This document shows, one piece after another, positions 4,511 through 6,160 of a stretch of DNA of 6,160 nt. Where the stretch lies: assembly GCA_003558175.1 (NCBI GenBank), contig PWMO01000151.1, positions 1 through 6,160 on the forward strand, read 5' to 3'. The stretch is from Spirochaetaceae bacterium (GTDB lineage: Bacteria > Spirochaetota > Spirochaetia > DSM-27196 > PWMO01). Positions within the stretch are counted from its first letter, which is position 1, and every line of letters starts with the position of its first letter. Both the position numbers and the translations under genes were made by a program. Under the pieces are notes generated by a model, which worked only from the letters and a program-made list of their open reading frames with translations, was not told the origin of the DNA and ran no database searches.

Positions 4511-6160
4511 TTATCGAACCCGCATCCGAGGGCGCTCCGCATTGTCCGCACCGTCGCTGCGTTGCGCGTCCGCCGCACGGCCGAGGTGAGGACGCCCGAT
4601 TGCCGTGGCGTGCACCACCAGCTCAATCAGCATCTCGCCCTCGTTCACAATCGCCGTGTTGCGCTGTTCGTCGATGCTTACTTCGCACTCCCCTGCCCCG
4701 GCGCTGCGCGCCTGCAGCCGCACCGCCTGCTCAGCCAATTGGTGCGCCGCCGTCCGGGCCTGCTCAAGCGAGCTGAAGTCTTGCGGTCCCTGAGGCGCTT
4801 GCAGGCGGAACCGTTCGCCGCCGTCAAGCGGCGTAACTCGCACCGTCACCTTCTCCAGCACTTCGCCGACAACCGCGCCAACCGCGTTGGCTACTTCGCT
4901 GTGCTCGGGGATGATGGCGGTCGTTCCCAGCACGGCGGCTACGTCGTGATAGTAACACGCTGCCGGCGCTCCGACCGCTACAATCGGACAGTTCAACCTG
5001 ATACGAGTTGACAGGAGCTCGTCCTGCGCCGAGTCTGCGACGCCGCGCACCGCCGGGTCCAGCAGTAGTCGCGCCACCGGGCCGGAGAGGTCGATGCGCT
5101 CGGTCGAGTTCTCTCCAATTACCGCCGCCACAATTGCGCGCGCCGAGGCGGCAACAAACCCGTCCAGAACACGGGCGGCAACGTCGGCGGCGCACTCCGC
5201 GGCCGGTGTGTCAGGCACACCGACGTCGGGCTCGCCCGGCTGAGGCACCGGCTGCCCGACCGGCGCCGGCAGCAGTGCCAGCGCCGCGAGTTCGGCTGCG
5301 TCGCGGTTCCAGTTTGCCTGCCGGTTGAGCACGTGCGCGGCGTCCGACGGCGTGAATCCGCTGCGCTGCAGAACGCCGCGCTGCAGCAACCGCCTGAGGT
5401 CGCGCTGCAACAAGTACCGTGAGCGCTCACCGGCCAGCAGCCTGGCCCGTGACACCAACCGGCCGTTGATGGCGTTGACCAGCCGCTCCTGCGACGGCGA
5501 GAGCTCAGGTCCGACCCCGACACCCAGAGCGCGATCAAGCGGCTGCTCAGCCACCGAAAGAAACACCCCTCCGCGAACCGCCTGCGAAAGCTCCGCCGCC
5601 GCACCGTACACGGGGTCGACCCCGGGGGCAGCGGGGGTCTCCGCTCGGCCGGCGGCGGAACCTGAGACCGGCAGATCGGCATCAAACTGCAGCTCAGCCA
5701 GGGCGTTGGCAAAGCGCGTTGCGGCAAGGCTTGCCGGAATGACGCGCTCGGGGCCAAAGCTGAAGCCGGCACCGCCTGTGAGCGGTGATCCGGTCAGGCG
5801 CACAACGCTGTCGCCTCCCAGTGCCACCGTGTGCATCTGCACCGCGGGAACCATGGTGTTGAGTCCGCCAACCCGCGCGCCGTCGTGACTGACCACGGGG
5901 CGGCCGTTGCGGACAATTGCGATATCGGTTGTGGTACCTCCGATATCGACCACGCAGGCGGTGTCGATCCCGTGCAGGTACTGCGCGCCAACGACGCTCG
6001 CGGCAGGGCCTGAGAGAATAGTCTGCACGGCGTGCTGCTGCGCGGTCTCGGCGCTGATTAGTGATCCGTCTCCTCTCACCATCATGAGCGGACAGTGCAG
6101 CTCCTGCTCGGCCATTACGCTTCGGACGGCGGCAACCAGATCGCTCAGCAACGGAATTAA
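4511..6160 (-). CDS. Hydantoinase/oxoprolinase family protein (HyuA-like), 5' end beyond right window edge
   Basis: The frame is open for 549 residues from the window edge to TAA at 4513-4511; about 150-200 N-terminal residues are presumably missing. Visible motifs, numbered from the edge, are RGDGSLIS (29-36), TILSGPAASVVGA (47-59), the actin-like ATPase phosphate loop VVDIGGTTTDIA (70-81) and HTVALGGDSVVRL (about 110-122). Near the C-terminus is VGAPAACYYHDVAAVLGTT followed by PEHSEVANAVGAVVG, typical of the Hydantoinase_A domain end. Relatives use ATP to open cyclic amides (5-oxoproline, N-methylhydantoin) or carboxylate ketones, often with a HyuB partner. No HyuB is visible here; it could lie upstream. 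A Pro/Ala-rich segment around residues 168-186 (GRAETPAAPGVDP) interrupts conserved sequence. The final 30 or so residues are Arg/Ala-rich and look unconserved. The apparent TTG start at 6151 is not real, since the frame continues open past it. Family firm, substrate unknown. Confidence 0.88.
   Translation of the reverse strand, partial: LIPLLSDLVAAVRSVMAEQELHCPLMMVRGDGSLISAETAQQHAVQTILSGPAASVVGAQYLHGIDTACVVDIGGTTTDIAIVRNGRPVVSHDGARVGGLNTMVPAVQMHTVALGGDSVVRLTGSPLTGGAGFSFGPERVIPASLAATRFANALAELQFDADLPVSGSAAGRAETPAAPGVDPVYGAAAELSQAVRGGVFLSVAEQPLDRALGVGVGPELSPSQERLVNAINGRLVSRARLLAGERSRYLLQRDLRRLLQRGVLQRSGFTPSDAAHVLNRQANWNRDAAELAALALLPAPVGQPVPQPGEPDVGVPDTPAAECAADVAARVLDGFVAASARAIVAAVIGENSTERIDLSGPVARLLLDPAVRGVADSAQDELLSTRIRLNCPIVAVGAPAACYYHDVAAVLGTTAIIPEHSEVANAVGAVVGEVLEKVTVRVTPLDGGERFRLQAPQGPQDFSSLEQARTAAHQLAEQAVRLQARSAGAGECEVSIDEQRNTAIVNEGEMLIELVVHATAIGRPHLGRAADAQRSDGADNAERPRMRVR

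Noticed and set aside
3669..4589. Plus-strand ORF of 306 codons opposite the transporter
   Set aside because: Its extreme Arg/His/Gln composition and antisense position to a clear membrane protein mark it as a shadow.
5119..5772. Minus-strand ORF of 217 codons in another frame within the HyuA-like gene
   Set aside because: It is rich in Arg, Ser, Pro and Cys, has no motif, and lies inside a frame with conserved HyuA motifs on both sides.
6149..6151. TTG as start of the HyuA-like gene
   Set aside because: The same frame stays open upstream to the window edge, and HyuA proteins need an N-terminal domain before this point.

Overview
This is a GC-rich bacterial chromosomal window with SD-led genes, sigma70-like promoters, a bacterial tRNA-Glu and an intrinsic terminator. 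It looks like an ordinary metabolic and transport region. I see no phage, transposase, integrase, plasmid or CRISPR signal. The phylum cannot be fixed from the sequence. The hydantoinase/oxoprolinase and MATE-like families recall those of Clostridia or spirochaetes, but that is only a hunch.

Layout, left to right. On the minus strand, positions 1-664 hold the N-terminal part of a SulP-family anion transporter that runs off the left edge. Upstream of it, 724-1617 encodes a class I (Schiff-base) aldolase of the DapA/NanA/HOGA superfamily. A 196-bp divergent control region (1618-1813) separates it from a plus-strand PIG-L/LmbE-fold enzyme (1814-2578), whose metal motif is of the GalB (4-oxalomesaconate hydratase) type and not the deacetylase type. 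After a 104-bp gap comes a tiny Pmp3/YqaE-type membrane protein gene (2683-2840), which is absent as an intact ORF because of an apparent one-base deletion. A minus-strand tRNA-Glu(UUC) follows, with its own promoter and a strong terminator (2918-3073). The right half is a minus-strand operon: a hydantoinase/oxoprolinase A-type protein (4511 to beyond the right edge), then 14 bp later a two-fold-repeated MOP/ANKH-like membrane transporter (3090-4496).

How the parts may work together. The divergent aldolase and GalB-type hydratase face away from a shared region that carries promoter-like elements and operator-like palindromes. This suggests co-regulated catabolism of an oxo-dicarboxylic or related acid (hydration, then retro-aldol cleavage); the substrate is unknown. 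The SulP gene follows the aldolase on the same strand and may be read from its transcript and from its own promoter-like element. The HyuA-like protein and the MATE-like transporter are probably co-transcribed, and no terminator is evident before the tRNA gene.

The items most worth a second look are the broken Pmp3/YqaE gene, the altered catalytic motifs in both the aldolase and the PIG-L enzyme, and the palindromes in their shared promoter region.
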